Origin: Nitrincola iocasae
GTDB taxonomy: Bacteria; Pseudomonadota; Gammaproteobacteria; Pseudomonadales; Balneatricaceae
Length of the DNA: 64,000 bases
Assembly (NCBI RefSeq): GCF_008727795.1
Contig: NZ_CP044222.1
Coordinates: 2,976,001-3,040,000, forward strand
Direction: 5' to 3'
Below the pieces are notes generated by a model. The model was given only the letters and a program-made list of their open reading frames with translations. It was not told where the DNA came from and ran no database searches. Of this stretch, positions 32,707 to 42,776 are shown in pieces (the first letter of the stretch is position 1; every line of letters begins with the position of its first letter). The position numbers were made by a program, and so were the translations under genes.

Positions 32707-35700
32707 TCAGCCCTCGTTAGCGTTCAGCAGGTTCAGCTCAGGATCATCCCAGTGACCCGTTAATGTATAGGCAATGCGGGTCATTTTTTCGATGCGGTCA
32801 CCCATGATTTTATCAAAAATGAATAACGCACCGGCAACCTGAGGAGCCCCAAGTAACACCGCCCCAAGAGTCAAATTACTGCTCAGTGGCACACTCACCT
32901 TAATGGTTTTATCCAGTTGCTGTGTATTCAGGTTGACGCTGCCGGTAATTTCCATGGAGGCCGACGGGCCAGTTAGCATGAATGGATCACGGGTACTTGC
33001 CAGCCCCCCATTCAGATCATAGCTGGCCTTTAACTCATCGAATACCAAGCCACGCTGAAGCAGATCACTAAAATCCAGTCGCAGTCGTCTTGACAGGGTG
33101 TTTAAATTAAGCAGCCCGAATACCCGCAGCAAGTTAGCACCACTACCGGATTCAATGATACGCCCCTCTTCAGCCTGAAAGCTGAAAGAACCATCCAGTT
33201 CAGCCACACTGAATTGCCAGGGAGCACCTGGCCAGGTCAATTGTGCTGAAGATACTAACCGAGTTGTCTCCAGAGGCCTTCCCTGCCCCCAAAGATCAAG
33301 CACATCAGCCAAATCAGCGCCTGACAGGTTTAATGTCAGGTCTGTGGCCGGATGTGCCCCAGCTTGCCAATGGGCTCTGCCACTCACAGAAAAATCAAGC
33401 AGCTCACCCTGTATGTCTTCAAAGGTTACCTGCTGTGCTTGTGGTTGCATACGCAATTGCCAGCGCCCCAAAGCCCGCTGACCCAAACGCAAGTCATCAA
33501 TTTGCAGATCAAGCCTGGGAAGCTCTGAGGTATCTACCGAGTGCGTTTGATCACTACCCGATTGCAGCAACGGCACAGAAGATTCAGACTCTGCATCTGC
33601 AATGGGCAGATGCAGATAAGCAAATCGAGCGACCCATTCACCTTCAGAGACCAATGCTGGGGGTTGAATATAGCCTTGGGCGCTTAGTCCAGCCAACTCA
33701 CCAGATACTTCAAGCCTGGCGGTTTGCGGCAGTACCGGAACTCCCTGGCCCAGCAACACCTGTCCACGCAGCTCAGCTGACAAGTCCATAACACCTTGCA
33801 GCAGTTGATCATAGTGAAAAGATAAACGTGAATTTTCAGGATAGATGTCCAGATACAGCGAGCGGTTCTCCTCAGCCGGTTTTGCCAATACCAAGGGTAG
33901 ATCAACCGCTGTTCCTACCAGGTCTGAACGTATCTCCATGCGTGGGCAGCGTGACGACTCAGCACAAAAGGTCATATCCATCTGCGCCTGACTTTTGCCA
34001 GTAAGCCTATCGGATAGTGTTATACCAGCGAGGTGGTCCAAATTCACACTGGATACAGCCCCTTGCAGATGAACTTGCGTGTCAGTACCTTCGGTAGTTA
34101 TCTGGGCATTGACCGCTTCCCCAAACAACTGCCCCTGTAAACTGTCCGATGTCAGCCCTTGCCGTGTGGTATAGCTAAGCTGCCCATTGATGCCGCTGAA
34201 ATAAATATCTCTTTCCAGTAGACGCAGGCTACTTTGTTTAAGTGCCGTCTGGACTTTAACATCTATTTTGTCGGGGTCATCCACCGGAACCTGGAGATGC
34301 AAACGTGTAGTGGTCTCGCCGCTAAATTGTAAGTCATCAAAAGCTGACCCTAGATAGCCCCCCAACGCCGACTCAGTCAGTAGTGCACTAAAATCAGACG
34401 CATCGCCCTCTAACAGCGATGCCACATGCAACTGCTGACTTTGTGGTGGTAGATAGATCCAGCCACTATTGATACGTGAGTTGAGAATATTCCCTTCTGC
34501 AATATCAATTCGCAACTCTGTGTTGCGCAGATGTAAAAATATCCGCCCATCCCGTACCACCGGCCAATCGGGATGGAAGGCAAACTCAGCCTGATCGGCA
34601 TCCAGAAACAACTGCACACTCACCGGTAAATGTTGCGAATCTGGACGTAAGCCTGCATGTATCAACAAACCCGCCTGGTTAACCTGTCCGGCACGAATAG
34701 CCTCTTTAAGCCAGTCATACAGGGTTTCTCCAAGCTCCCTGGGCGGTGTGTAAAACTCCGTTTGTAGGGCATCCGTGTCAGTAATACCGATTAATAGACT
34801 GAATTCGATCTGCTCCTCGGCATCAAACGGACGGTACAAGCCAAAGCGCCCGTTAGCACTAATGGCCTCATTGCGTAAGCTGAGCAAGCCACTGTTCAGA
34901 CGCAACGCCTCACTACTGACTTCCCAGCTCACCAGCCCACTCGCTTCAGAGTAATTCCAGCCAGTACCAAAAAGCTGTGGAAAGTTCAGCGTAAACGCAG
35001 CGCTTTCGAGTTCAATTTGTCCCATGTCCAGATTAGCATGCAACTGACCACTGATACCGGAGGCTTCGGGCGCATCCTGCCAGGCAGATACTGCCACATC
35101 ATCCAGACGGGCGGTCAACACAAAACTTAACCAGTCTTGTGGATTCTCCCACCCCACCGCTAATTGACTAACCTGCCCCTCTGGTGCCAGGCGATCCAGG
35201 ACCGACTCCGCCGTATCCGGCAACACATCCAGCATTTCCACCCAGTAATGCAACACTGCAAGATCGAGTGAATCCAACGCCAGATGTAGCGGCTCAATCC
35301 CCTGGCTCTCTGACAGACGAAATTCTGAAATCAGCTCGGGCAAAACTAACTGCACCCCTTGCACGCTGGCCTGCAATGACCTGAATTGTAATTGATAACT
35401 GTCATCATCAAGCGGCAGCAGCACAAAGCGGCTTTTCAGATTATCAATTTCTGGCCACTGAGGACCTGAGATGGACAGCGGTGTCACCGAGAAATCACCT
35501 TGCAGTTCTGTCAGTTGATGATCAGACCAGCTGCCCCATAGGTGGGCCGACAGATCCAGAGCATCCATTTCCACCGGCAAAATTCCCAGATTTAATAGCT
35601 CGGGTCCCAAAGCATCACTTTGTAAAAAGAAACGGTAATCTCCACCCAGTGGATCAGTAGGATCAAATTCACTGGCATGCAGTGCGAATACGCCATAAGC

Positions 35701-36315
35701 ATCTTCGCCAATACGCGGCATCCGCGCTGAACCACTGATTTGATACTCTCCTTGCGCGGCTTCGAACATGGCATTTATCGGCGATATCAGCTGTATCTCA
35801 CCGTTTTGCGGCTGCAACCCAACATGCAGATTACTTAACACCACTGAGGGTTGATGCTGCAAAAAAGCCAGAAATTTTCCACTGCCTGCGTTATCCTCCC
35901 CATCGTTTATCCCTTCTGCCGCCGAGGGTAGCCAACGCCCTTCATATTCCTGCCAAAGCAAATCCGCATCCCGAAGTTCAGCGACGCTGAATACCGGCAT
36001 AAACTGTATCAGGCTCTGCACCACATCCAGTGTCATTTCCAGGTGTTCAGCTTGTAAAGAGACAGTCGGTGCATTCGGTGAGGAAGACAGTAATGTCAGA
36101 TCTTCAATGCGCAGCTGCAGATGCAGGCGAGACAGTGAGACGTTAAATTCACCAAATCGGATAGTCATACCGAGTCTGGAGCTGAGATGAGATGCGATCT
36201 GATCTGAGAAACGTGAAAGGTGAGGCAGGCCAAAGCGCAGGCTCAAAAGCACCAATGCTGGTATCAGTGCCAATACCAACAGCACTTTGTAGAGTTTTGC
36301 CAACCGACGAATCAT
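32707..36315 (-). CDS. yhdP: YhdP family large AsmA-like envelope protein
   Basis: A 1202-residue protein. One N-terminal membrane anchor (LYKVLLVLALIPALVLLSLRFGLPHL) is followed by a long beta-strand-rich periplasmic part and a C-terminal AsmA/DUF3971-like region (GRIIESGSGANLLRVFGLLNLNTLSRRLRLDFSDL...). The E. coli homologue has about 1266 residues. YhdP, with TamB and YdbH, is proposed to carry phospholipids to the outer membrane. It follows rng with a 9-bp gap, the standard arrangement mreBCD-maf-rng-yhdP. Confidence 0.93.
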   Translation of the reverse strand: MIRRLAKLYKVLLVLALIPALVLLSLRFGLPHLSRFSDQIASHLSSRLGMTIRFGEFNVSLSRLHLQLRIEDLTLLSSSPNAPTVSLQAEHLEMTLDVVQSLIQFMPVFSVAELRDADLLWQEYEGRWLPSAAEGINDGEDNAGSGKFLAFLQHQPSVVLSNLHVGLQPQNGEIQLISPINAMFEAAQGEYQISGSARMPRIGEDAYGVFALHASEFDPTDPLGGDYRFFLQSDALGPELLNLGILPVEMDALDLSAHLWGSWSDHQLTELQGDFSVTPLSISGPQWPEIDNLKSRFVLLPLDDDSYQLQFRSLQASVQGVQLVLPELISEFRLSESQGIEPLHLALDSLDLAVLHYWVEMLDVLPDTAESVLDRLAPEGQVSQLAVGWENPQDWLSFVLTARLDDVAVSAWQDAPEASGISGQLHANLDMGQIELESAAFTLNFPQLFGTGWNYSEASGLVSWEVSSEALRLNSGLLSLRNEAISANGRFGLYRPFDAEEQIEFSLLIGITDTDALQTEFYTPPRELGETLYDWLKEAIRAGQVNQAGLLIHAGLRPDSQHLPVSVQLFLDADQAEFAFHPDWPVVRDGRIFLHLRNTELRIDIAEGNILNSRINSGWIYLPPQSQQLHVASLLEGDASDFSALLTESALGGYLGSAFDDLQFSGETTTRLHLQVPVDDPDKIDVKVQTALKQSSLRLLERDIYFSGINGQLSYTTRQGLTSDSLQGQLFGEAVNAQITTEGTDTQVHLQGAVSSVNLDHLAGITLSDRLTGKSQAQMDMTFCAESSRCPRMEIRSDLVGTAVDLPLVLAKPAEENRSLYLDIYPENSRLSFHYDQLLQGVMDLSAELRGQVLLGQGVPVLPQTARLEVSGELAGLSAQGYIQPPALVSEGEWVARFAYLHLPIADAESESSVPLLQSGSDQTHSVDTSELPRLDLQIDDLRLGQRALGRWQLRMQPQAQQVTFEDIQGELLDFSVSGRAHWQAGAHPATDLTLNLSGADLADVLDLWGQGRPLETTRLVSSAQLTWPGAPWQFSVAELDGSFSFQAEEGRIIESGSGANLLRVFGLLNLNTLSRRLRLDFSDLLQRGLVFDELKASYDLNGGLASTRDPFMLTGPSASMEITGSVNLNTQQLDKTIKVSVPLSSNLTLGAVLLGAPQVAGALFIFDKIMGDRIEKMTRIAYTLTGHWDDPELNLLNANEG

Positions 36316-36324
36316 AATGCGATC

Positions 36325-37803
36325 TCAGCGCAATACGACATCGAACTGTTCAGGCGAATACTGGGTTTCTGACTGAAAGCGAATAGTTTTACCGATAAAC
36401 GCTTCAAGTTCAGCCACATGATCCGACGCCTCGTCCATAAGATAATTAACCACACTGGTTGCCGCCAGCAGCAAATAGCTTTCCGTATCATACGCACGGT
36501 GTTGGCGCAGTATTTCTCTGAAAATCTCGTAAGAGACTGTTTCCGGCGTTTTGACACTTCCTCGCCCCTGGCAGACTGGACAGGTTTCGCAGAGTACATG
36601 TTCAAGACTTTCACGGGTGCGCTTGCGCGTCATTTCGACCAGACCCAGTTCAGAAACCCCGGTTACTTTGCATTTTGCATGGTCTTTTTCCAGCACCCGG
36701 TCCAGTGTGCGTTGCACCTGGCGCTGGTGATCCGGGTCAATCATATCGATAAAATCGATAATAATAATCCCCCCCAGATTACGCAATCTTAGCTGACGCC
36801 CTATCGCTGTAGCCGCTTCAAGGTTAGTTTTGAAGATGGTTTCTTCCAGATTACGGTGACCTACGAATCCGCCAGTATTGATATCCACCGTAGTCATAGC
36901 TTCAGTCTGGTCAAAAATCAGATAGCCACCAGACTTCAGCTCAACTTTACGTCCCAGTGCCTTTTGCATCTCTTCTTCAACATTAAACATATCAAACAGT
37001 GGACGCTCGCCGGGGTAATACTCGATCTTATCGACAATTTCCGGCACCAGCACCTGCGCAAACTCCAACGCACTCTGATAGGTTTCTCTTGAATCGATAC
37101 GGATACGCTCCACACCAGAGTGCGCCATGTCGCGCAGCGCGCGCATGTGCAATGGCAGGTCTTCATAAACGATGGAAGTAACACTTGCTGATTCGATTTT
37201 TTGCTGCAGATTGCGCCATAGACGGCGTAAAAAGTCGATATCTGATCTGAGTTCATTTTCAGCAACGCTTTCAGCCACGGTACGCAGAATAAAACCGCAA
37301 CTATCCTCTGCCTGATCATTTTCTAACAGCAAAGACTCCATAATACCTTTGAGGCGCTCGCGCTCATCAACATCATCTATTCGTTGAGAAATACCAATAT
37401 GGTCATTCTTCGGCATTAACACCAGATAGCGTGACGGAATAGACAAGTGGGTTGTCAGGCGCGCGCCTTTGCTACCAATAGGGTCTTTAGTTACCTGAAC
37501 CAATAACGTGTCACCTTCACGAATCACCTGAGCGATAGGTACAGTGGTTCGGCTGGCGTGACTGCCATTGGTATCAACGCCCACCAGTTCATCCACTGGA
37601 ATAAAGGCCGCGCGCTCAAGACCGATATCAACAAACGCCGCCTGCATACCTGGCAGCACTCTGGCAACACGACCTTTATAGATATTACCGACAATCCCCC
37701 GACGGCTGGCACGCTCAACGTAGATTTCCTGCGGCATACCATTTTCAACGACGGCCACACGCGTTTCCATTGGGGTAAAGTTGATCAGAATTTCTTCAGC
37801 CAT
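36325..37803 (-). CDS. rng: Ribonuclease G
   Basis: A 492-residue RNase E/G family protein: MAEEILINFTPMETRVAVVENGMPQEIYVER, an S1-like RNA-binding segment (GNIYKGRVARVLPGMQAAFVDIGLERAAF), the metal site (IIIIDFIDMID) and the zinc-link CETCPVCQGRG. It matures 16S rRNA and degrades mRNAs. I prefer the ATG at 37803, with AAGGA at eight bases; the ATG at 37809 leaves only two bases. It overlaps the end of maf. Confidence 0.97.
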   Translation of the reverse strand: MAEEILINFTPMETRVAVVENGMPQEIYVERASRRGIVGNIYKGRVARVLPGMQAAFVDIGLERAAFIPVDELVGVDTNGSHASRTTVPIAQVIREGDTLLVQVTKDPIGSKGARLTTHLSIPSRYLVLMPKNDHIGISQRIDDVDERERLKGIMESLLLENDQAEDSCGFILRTVAESVAENELRSDIDFLRRLWRNLQQKIESASVTSIVYEDLPLHMRALRDMAHSGVERIRIDSRETYQSALEFAQVLVPEIVDKIEYYPGERPLFDMFNVEEEMQKALGRKVELKSGGYLIFDQTEAMTTVDINTGGFVGHRNLEETIFKTNLEAATAIGRQLRLRNLGGIIIIDFIDMIDPDHQRQVQRTLDRVLEKDHAKCKVTGVSELGLVEMTRKRTRESLEHVLCETCPVCQGRGSVKTPETVSYEIFREILRQHRAYDTESYLLLAATSVVNYLMDEASDHVAELEAFIGKTIRFQSETQYSPEQFDVVLR

Positions 37804-38404
37804 AGGCATGTTCCTTTACTCCTGCACCCTGCTGCCAAATCATCACGCCATGGCGCTGCAACAAGGCGGCTGTTTCAAAAAGTGGCAAGCCGACAACGCC
37901 GGAATAGCTGCCGGTAATAGAACGGACGAACACCGCTGCTTTGCCCTGTATGGCGTAACCACCTGCCTTATCCAAGGGTTCGCCAGTATGCCAATAGTCC
38001 CGACACAGCGTTTCATTCAACTCAGAGAAGCTGACCTCAGTGGTCACATGAATCACTTCGTGCTGCTGCGGCGTAACCAGTGCCACCGCTGTAATCACCT
38101 GGTGAGTACGGCCTGACAAGCGCATCAACATACTAATAGCATCGGCTTCATGTTCAGGCTTACCCAATATACTTCCATCAATAGCAACACTGGTGTCTGC
38201 ACCGAGCACAGCCAGTGGCCTGTCAAGTTGCCGATAACAACTTAACGCTTTTTCAAGCGCCAGACGCATTGTATAACCAGAGGGGGTTTCACCAGCCTGA
38301 ACGGCTTCACAAATGGATGACGGCACGACTCGGTAGGCCACACCTATCTGCTCAAGCAAGGCCCGACGACGGGGAGATGCGGACGCCAGTATCAGCTCGG
38401 TCAT
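37796..38404 (-). CDS. maf: Maf-family nucleoside triphosphate pyrophosphatase (YhdE)
   Basis: A 202-residue protein with the Maf motifs LILASASPRRRALLEQIGV, VLGADTSVAIDGSILGKP, SGRTHQVITAVAL and the DKAGGYAIQG block near residue 155. The family hydrolyses non-canonical or pyrimidine nucleoside triphosphates (dTTP/UTP type for YhdE). It lies between mreD and rng, overlapping rng. Confidence 0.95.
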   Translation of the reverse strand: MTELILASASPRRRALLEQIGVAYRVVPSSICEAVQAGETPSGYTMRLALEKALSCYRQLDRPLAVLGADTSVAIDGSILGKPEHEADAISMLMRLSGRTHQVITAVALVTPQQHEVIHVTTEVSFSELNETLCRDYWHTGEPLDKAGGYAIQGKAAVFVRSITGSYSGVVGLPLFETAALLQRHGVMIWQQGAGVKEHAYG

Positions 38405-38411
38405 GCTTGTC

Positions 38412-38903
38412 TCACTCTATTCTGAAGGTTCTACGTACACCGTGTAAAATAACATAGACCCAGGGCCAGAGCAGCGCACTCACTAATGAGGGCAACATAA
38501 AGTGCAAACCACCAGACGTAGTGCCAGTAATACCCTGCATCCAGAAGAACAGCAATTGGTTAACACCCACCAGTACCATCACCATCATCGATTGCTGCCA
38601 CAAGGGAAACATACGCAAACGTTTGTATAACAAAAGCACCAAGTAAGCAATTAATGTCAGTGACAAAGCGTTCAGTCCCAGCACACTGCCTCGAATAATA
38701 TCAAGCAACACGCCCATGGCAAACGCGCTGACCAGCCCAACTCGATGAGGCAGCATCAGCACCCAGTAGATTAATACCAATGCCACCCATTCCGGACGAT
38801 ACCAAAGCAAAAAAACAGGTAAAGGAATCTGACTGAGAATAAGGCCAACCAAAAAGGTCGCGAAGATAATCAGCGAGCCGCCCTGAGTGTGATCCTGCTT
38901 CAT
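38412..38903 (-). CDS. mreD: Rod-shape-determining protein MreD
   Basis: A 163-residue membrane protein with about five hydrophobic helices, including PLPVFLLWYRPEWVALVLIYWVLMLPHRVGLVSAFAMGVLLDIIRGSVLGLNALS, the typical MreD core. It links MreC to the RodA/PBP2 elongasome. Its ATG overlaps the mreC stop (ATGA). Confidence 0.95.
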   Translation of the reverse strand: MKQDHTQGGSLIIFATFLVGLILSQIPLPVFLLWYRPEWVALVLIYWVLMLPHRVGLVSAFAMGVLLDIIRGSVLGLNALSLTLIAYLVLLLYKRLRMFPLWQQSMMVMVLVGVNQLLFFWMQGITGTTSGGLHFMLPSLVSALLWPWVYVILHGVRRTFRIE

Positions 38904-39733
38904 GGCGCATCAAACTCATCGGGATAATCTATCACCAGTAATTGACGACTGCGGTCCAGGCGCGCAGTGGGTCGGGCTTTAACCAGCAGAAAGGGACGTC
39001 CAGGATCATGAATTATTTCATCCACCACAGCGACCGGATAGCCTCTCGGGAAGCGTCCGCCCAGGCCGGAAGTCAGTAGCAGGTCGCCCTCCTGTATATC
39101 AGCGGTACTGGGCACATGGCTGAGCTCCAACTCATCCAACAACCCTTTACCCAGTGCAATACTTCGAAAACCACTGCGATTAACTTCGACCGGAATAGCA
39201 GTACGCGCATCCGTAATCAACATCACCCGGCTGGTATAGTGGGCCAGGGAAAGCACTTGCCCCATGATGCCTCCGGCATCAATGACCGGCTGCCCTATAC
39301 GCAACCCTTCTTCAGATCCTCGATTCAAAATCACTTCATGCAGAAAAGGGTCTGGATTGATGCCAATCAACTCCACCGCCTTGACGCCTGGCTCAAGGCG
39401 TTCACGTGCATTGAGTAACTCACGCAGCTGCCGATTCTCCTCGGTCAAAGACTCCATTCGCAATGACTTGCGCTGCAGCTCCAAAGCTTCCGTACGCAGC
39501 TGTTCATTATCACGAATCAGTGCAGCACGATCTACAAACAGGTCGGAGAGCTTATCAGCTGTACGCGAGGGTATATCCACCAGCCATTGCAGAGGTGTTA
39601 CCAGTAAAGTAAGGTACATGCGCCCCTCTTTCATCTTCGGCCAATTCAGATCCGTGGCAATGAGCCCCAACGTCATGATCAGCAGAAAGATAAACAGAAA
39701 GCGCGGATTACGACCACGAAAAATAGGATTAAT
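38900..39733 (-). CDS. mreC: Rod-shape-determining protein MreC, apparently starting at ATT
   Basis: Homology runs upstream of the first ATG (39676): the frame reads (I)NPIFRGRNPRFLFIFLLIMTLGLIATDLNW. This restores the cytoplasmic tail and the complete membrane helix every MreC needs. The only codon in a good position is ATT at 39731-39733. A perfect AGGAGG (39740-39745) lies exactly six bases before it. The alternative ATG at 39676 would cut the helix. From ATT the protein has 277 residues: anchor, coiled coil (about 75-110) and the periplasmic beta domain (EVILNRGSEEGLRIGQPVIDAGGIMGQVLSLA...). It organises the elongasome with MreB and MreD. Confidence 0.9.
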   Translation of the reverse strand: MNPIFRGRNPRFLFIFLLIMTLGLIATDLNWPKMKEGRMYLTLLVTPLQWLVDIPSRTADKLSDLFVDRAALIRDNEQLRTEALELQRKSLRMESLTEENRQLRELLNARERLEPGVKAVELIGINPDPFLHEVILNRGSEEGLRIGQPVIDAGGIMGQVLSLAHYTSRVMLITDARTAIPVEVNRSGFRSIALGKGLLDELELSHVPSTADIQEGDLLLTSGLGGRFPRGYPVAVVDEIIHDPGRPFLLVKARPTARLDRSRQLLVIDYPDEFDAP

Positions 39734-39739
39734 CGGACA

Positions 39740-39745
39740 CCTCCT
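39740..39745 (-). promoter_or_regulatory. Shine-Dalgarno deciding the mreC start
   Basis: AGGAGG on the minus strand is followed by TGTCCG and then ATT AAT CCT. The in-frame ATG would be 63 bases away, and the GTG overlapping the site runs into TAA within three codons. Confidence 0.85.
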
Positions 39746-39803
39746 GCTGTTCAGGGAACAGAGGTATCCGATTCAGAGTGAAGATTGGCCAGATCGGCAT
39801 GCG

Positions 39804-40841
39804 TTACTCGTGTGTCAGTATCTCGAAGGAATGCTTATCCAGCATCTCAAGTGCACGACCGCCCCCTCTGGCCACACAGGTCAACGGGTCTTCAGCCATA
39901 ATTACCGGTAGACCGGTTTCTTCACTGATCAGACGATCTATATTACGCAGCAACGCACCGCCCCCTGTAAGAACAATTCCATGCTCAGCAATATCAGACG
40001 CCAGTTCAGGCGGACAGCCTTCCAGCGCGCTTTTAACAGCCTGAATAATAGCTGACAAAGGCTCTTGCAGCGCTTCAAGAATTTCATTGGAGTTCAGTGT
40101 GAAACTGCGAGGAATCCCTTCGGCCAGGTTACGACCCCGGACATCAATCTCCAACACTTCGTTACTTGGGTAAGCGGTACCTACCTCCTGTTTGATGCGC
40201 TCGGCCGTTGCATCACCGATCAAGCTGCCATAGTTACGACGAACATAGGTCACAATGGACTCATCGAAACGGTCACCACCCACTCGTACTGACTCAGCAT
40301 AGACAATACCGTTCAAGGAAATAACAGCAATCTCTGTGGTTCCACCACCGATATCCACCACCATTGACCCTGTGGCTTCATCCACTGGCAAGCCCGCACC
40401 GATGGCCGCTGCCATAGGCTCTTCGATCAGGTACACTTCACGGGCACCAGCGCCTATGGCGGATTCACGAATGGCTCGACGCTCTACCTGAGTTGACTTA
40501 CACGGCACACAAACCAGTACCCGCGGACTTGGTGTCATAAAACTGTTGTCGTGTACTTTACTGATAAAATACTGCAACATTTTTTCGGTAACATGGAAAT
40601 CAGCAATCACGCCGTCCTTCATGGGACGGATTGCGGTAATATTGCCAGGCGTACGACCGAGCATACGCTTGGCCTCAGTACCCACGGCTGCAACCGTTTT
40701 CTGATTTCCTATGGTGCGAATAGCCACCACGGAAGGTTCATTAAGTACAATGTCACGATCCCGAACATAAATCAGTGTGTTGGCTGTACCGAGGTCGATG
40801 GAAAGGTCGCTTGAAAAAAGCCCTCTGAATTTCTTAAACAT
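39804..40841 (-). CDS. mreB: Rod-shape-determining protein MreB
   Basis: A 345-residue actin homologue, MFKKFRGLFSSDLSIDLGTANTLIYVRDRDIVLNEPSVVAI. Phosphate loops DLGTANT and DIGGGTTEIAVIS, and GIVLTGGGALLRNIDRLI near the C-terminus, mark the ATP site. It forms the cytoplasmic filaments that steer cell-wall elongation, so the organism is probably rod-shaped or helical. The ATG at 40841 gives the family length; the frame from 40904 adds 21 unrelated residues. It opens mreB-mreC-mreD. Confidence 0.98.
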   Translation of the reverse strand: MFKKFRGLFSSDLSIDLGTANTLIYVRDRDIVLNEPSVVAIRTIGNQKTVAAVGTEAKRMLGRTPGNITAIRPMKDGVIADFHVTEKMLQYFISKVHDNSFMTPSPRVLVCVPCKSTQVERRAIRESAIGAGAREVYLIEEPMAAAIGAGLPVDEATGSMVVDIGGGTTEIAVISLNGIVYAESVRVGGDRFDESIVTYVRRNYGSLIGDATAERIKQEVGTAYPSNEVLEIDVRGRNLAEGIPRSFTLNSNEILEALQEPLSAIIQAVKSALEGCPPELASDIAEHGIVLTGGGALLRNIDRLISEETGLPVIMAEDPLTCVARGGGRALEMLDKHSFEILTHE

Positions 40842-40988
40842 GTGAATGAGTACCTGAGATTCGCCAGTTTGGCCAATAATCCTGAAAGGCTGTAACTCTA
40901 ACAATGGCAGGGATTTTGAGCAAGGAACAAATGTGTTAACTTATGCATGATTACTCTTTTTTTCAAGCTTAATGTGAGAAACTGCTTT

Positions 40989-41276
40989 ATGTCTCTGGAT
41001 CGAACTGATGTTGAACGCATCGCGCATCTCGCCCGCCTGGCCATCTCTGAACCGGAAGTACCGGAATATACTGAGAGCCTCAATAGCATTCTCACGCTAA
41101 TCGATCAGATGCGGGCCACGCCGACTGATGGCATAGAACCACTCGCCCATCCGCTGAATGCTGTTCAGCGCCTGCGTGCTGATACGGTCACCGAAGCAAA
41201 TCAGCGTGATCAGTTACAAGCCTGCGCACCGGCTGTAGACAATGGCCTGTTCCTGGTCCCTAAAGTTATCGAATGA
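40989..41276 (+). CDS. gatC: Glutamyl-/aspartyl-tRNA amidotransferase subunit C
   Basis: A 95-residue protein, MSLDRTDVERIAHLARLAISEPE...LNSILTLIDQMRATPTDGIEPLAHPL, the standard GatC pattern. It wraps around GatA and stabilises the GatCAB complex. The ATG at 40989 matches the family; the upstream ATG at 40947 adds non-conserved residues. It is divergent from mreB. Confidence 0.96.
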   Translation: MSLDRTDVERIAHLARLAISEPEVPEYTESLNSILTLIDQMRATPTDGIEPLAHPLNAVQRLRADTVTEANQRDQLQACAPAVDNGLFLVPKVIE

Positions 41277-41309
41277 TTGCCCTCTTATTACCGCAAGGAA
41301 AAACCACTG

Positions 41310-42764
41310 ATGTTTAACCTGACACTCAGCGAGCTATCGCATGCTCTCAGCCGGGGAGAATTCAGCAGCGTTGAGCTCACCCAGTCGCTATTGGACCGCA
41401 TTCACCGACTGGACAGCCACTACAACAGCTTTATCACTCTGGCTGATGACACTGCACTATTACAAGCCAAGGCTGCCGATGCCGCGCGCGCGGCTGGCCA
41501 TGCCACCCCACTGACCGGCCTGCCGATTGCGCACAAAGATCTGTTTTGTACCCAAGGGATTCGCACCAGCTGTGGCTCTAAAATGCTGGATAACTTTATA
41601 TCGCCCTACAATGCCACACTGGTGGAGCGCCTTAATCAGGCCGGTGCAGTCACTCTGGGGAAAACCAACATGGATGAATTCGCCATGGGGTCTTCCAACG
41701 AGTCCAGCTATTATGGTCCGGCCCGTAACCCCTGGGATACGCAACACGTGCCCGGCGGCTCATCCGGCGGCTCTGCCGCGGCGGTCGCTGCACGCCTGAT
41801 TCCGGCAGCCACAGGCTCCGACACCGGCGGATCTATTCGCCAACCTGCTGCACTCTGTGGCATCACCGGCCTCAAACCCACCTACGGGCGCATATCACGC
41901 TATGGCATGGTGGCCTTTGCCTCATCTTTGGATCAGGCCGGTCCGATGACCCGTTCCGCAGAAGATGCGGCTCTATTGCTGCAAGTGATGGCGGGAGAAG
42001 ATCCACTCGATTCCACCTGCTCAACCCAGGCCGTGCCTGATTACAGCGCCACGCTGAATGACTCGCTGGAAGGTCTGCGTATCGGCCTGCCCAAGGAGTA
42101 TTTCGCAGAAGGTACTGATCCAGCCATACTGCAAAAAGTGCGCGAAGCGGTAGCTGAGTTCGAAAAACTTGGCGCCAGCGTCAAAGAGGTCAGCCTACCC
42201 AACACGCATCTATGCATACCCGCGTATTATATTCTGGCACCGGCTGAAGCCTCTTCCAACCTGTCGCGCTTTGACGGGGTTCGCTATGGCCATCGTTGCG
42301 ATGATCCCAAAGATCTGGAAGATCTATACAAACGCACCCGCGCCGAAGGGTTTGGCACCGAGGTCAAACGCCGCATCATGGTCGGCACGTATGCCCTGTC
42401 AGAGGGCTTCTATGATGCTTACTACCGTAAAGCGCAACAGATCCGCCGGATGCTGCAGCAGGATTTTGTCAGCGTTCTCGACGAGGTTGATGTCATCATG
42501 GCCCCTGTAACCCCCTACCCGGCCTTCCGCCTGGGCGAAAAAAACAGTGATCCGGTGTCCATGTACATGGAAGATATATTCACTCTGTCACTCAACCTGG
42601 CAGGACTTCCCGGCATGTCAGTTCCCTGTGGTTTCACCGGAAAACTACCAGTCGGGCTGCAGATTATCGGTAACTATTTTGCCGAAGCGAAACTGCTGAA
42701 TATCGCCCACAAATTCCAGCAAGTCACCGACTGGCATCAACAGGCACCTGCCACCCCTGAGTGA
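41310..42764 (+). CDS. gatA: Glutamyl-/aspartyl-tRNA amidotransferase subunit A
   Basis: A 484-residue amidase-signature enzyme. The Ser-cisSer-Lys triad is visible in PIAHKDLFCTQGIRTSCGSKML (Lys) and VPGGSSGGSAAAVAARLIPAATGSDTGGSIRQPAALCG (both serines). It releases ammonia from glutamine for GatB. The ATG at 41310 follows AAGGA and fits the family; the ATG-like extension to 41277 overlaps gatC. Presence of gatCAB implies that Gln-tRNA, Asn-tRNA or both are made by transamidation. Confidence 0.97.
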   Translation: MFNLTLSELSHALSRGEFSSVELTQSLLDRIHRLDSHYNSFITLADDTALLQAKAADAARAAGHATPLTGLPIAHKDLFCTQGIRTSCGSKMLDNFISPYNATLVERLNQAGAVTLGKTNMDEFAMGSSNESSYYGPARNPWDTQHVPGGSSGGSAAAVAARLIPAATGSDTGGSIRQPAALCGITGLKPTYGRISRYGMVAFASSLDQAGPMTRSAEDAALLLQVMAGEDPLDSTCSTQAVPDYSATLNDSLEGLRIGLPKEYFAEGTDPAILQKVREAVAEFEKLGASVKEVSLPNTHLCIPAYYILAPAEASSNLSRFDGVRYGHRCDDPKDLEDLYKRTRAEGFGTEVKRRIMVGTYALSEGFYDAYYRKAQQIRRMLQQDFVSVLDEVDVIMAPVTPYPAFRLGEKNSDPVSMYMEDIFTLSLNLAGLPGMSVPCGFTGKLPVGLQIIGNYFAEAKLLNIAHKFQQVTDWHQQAPATPE

Positions 42765-42776
42765 GGATAGATTAAG

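Noticed and set aside
33243..33791. 182-codon open frame antisense to yhdP
   Set aside because: No recognisable protein, and it lies wholly within a well-supported gene on the other strand.
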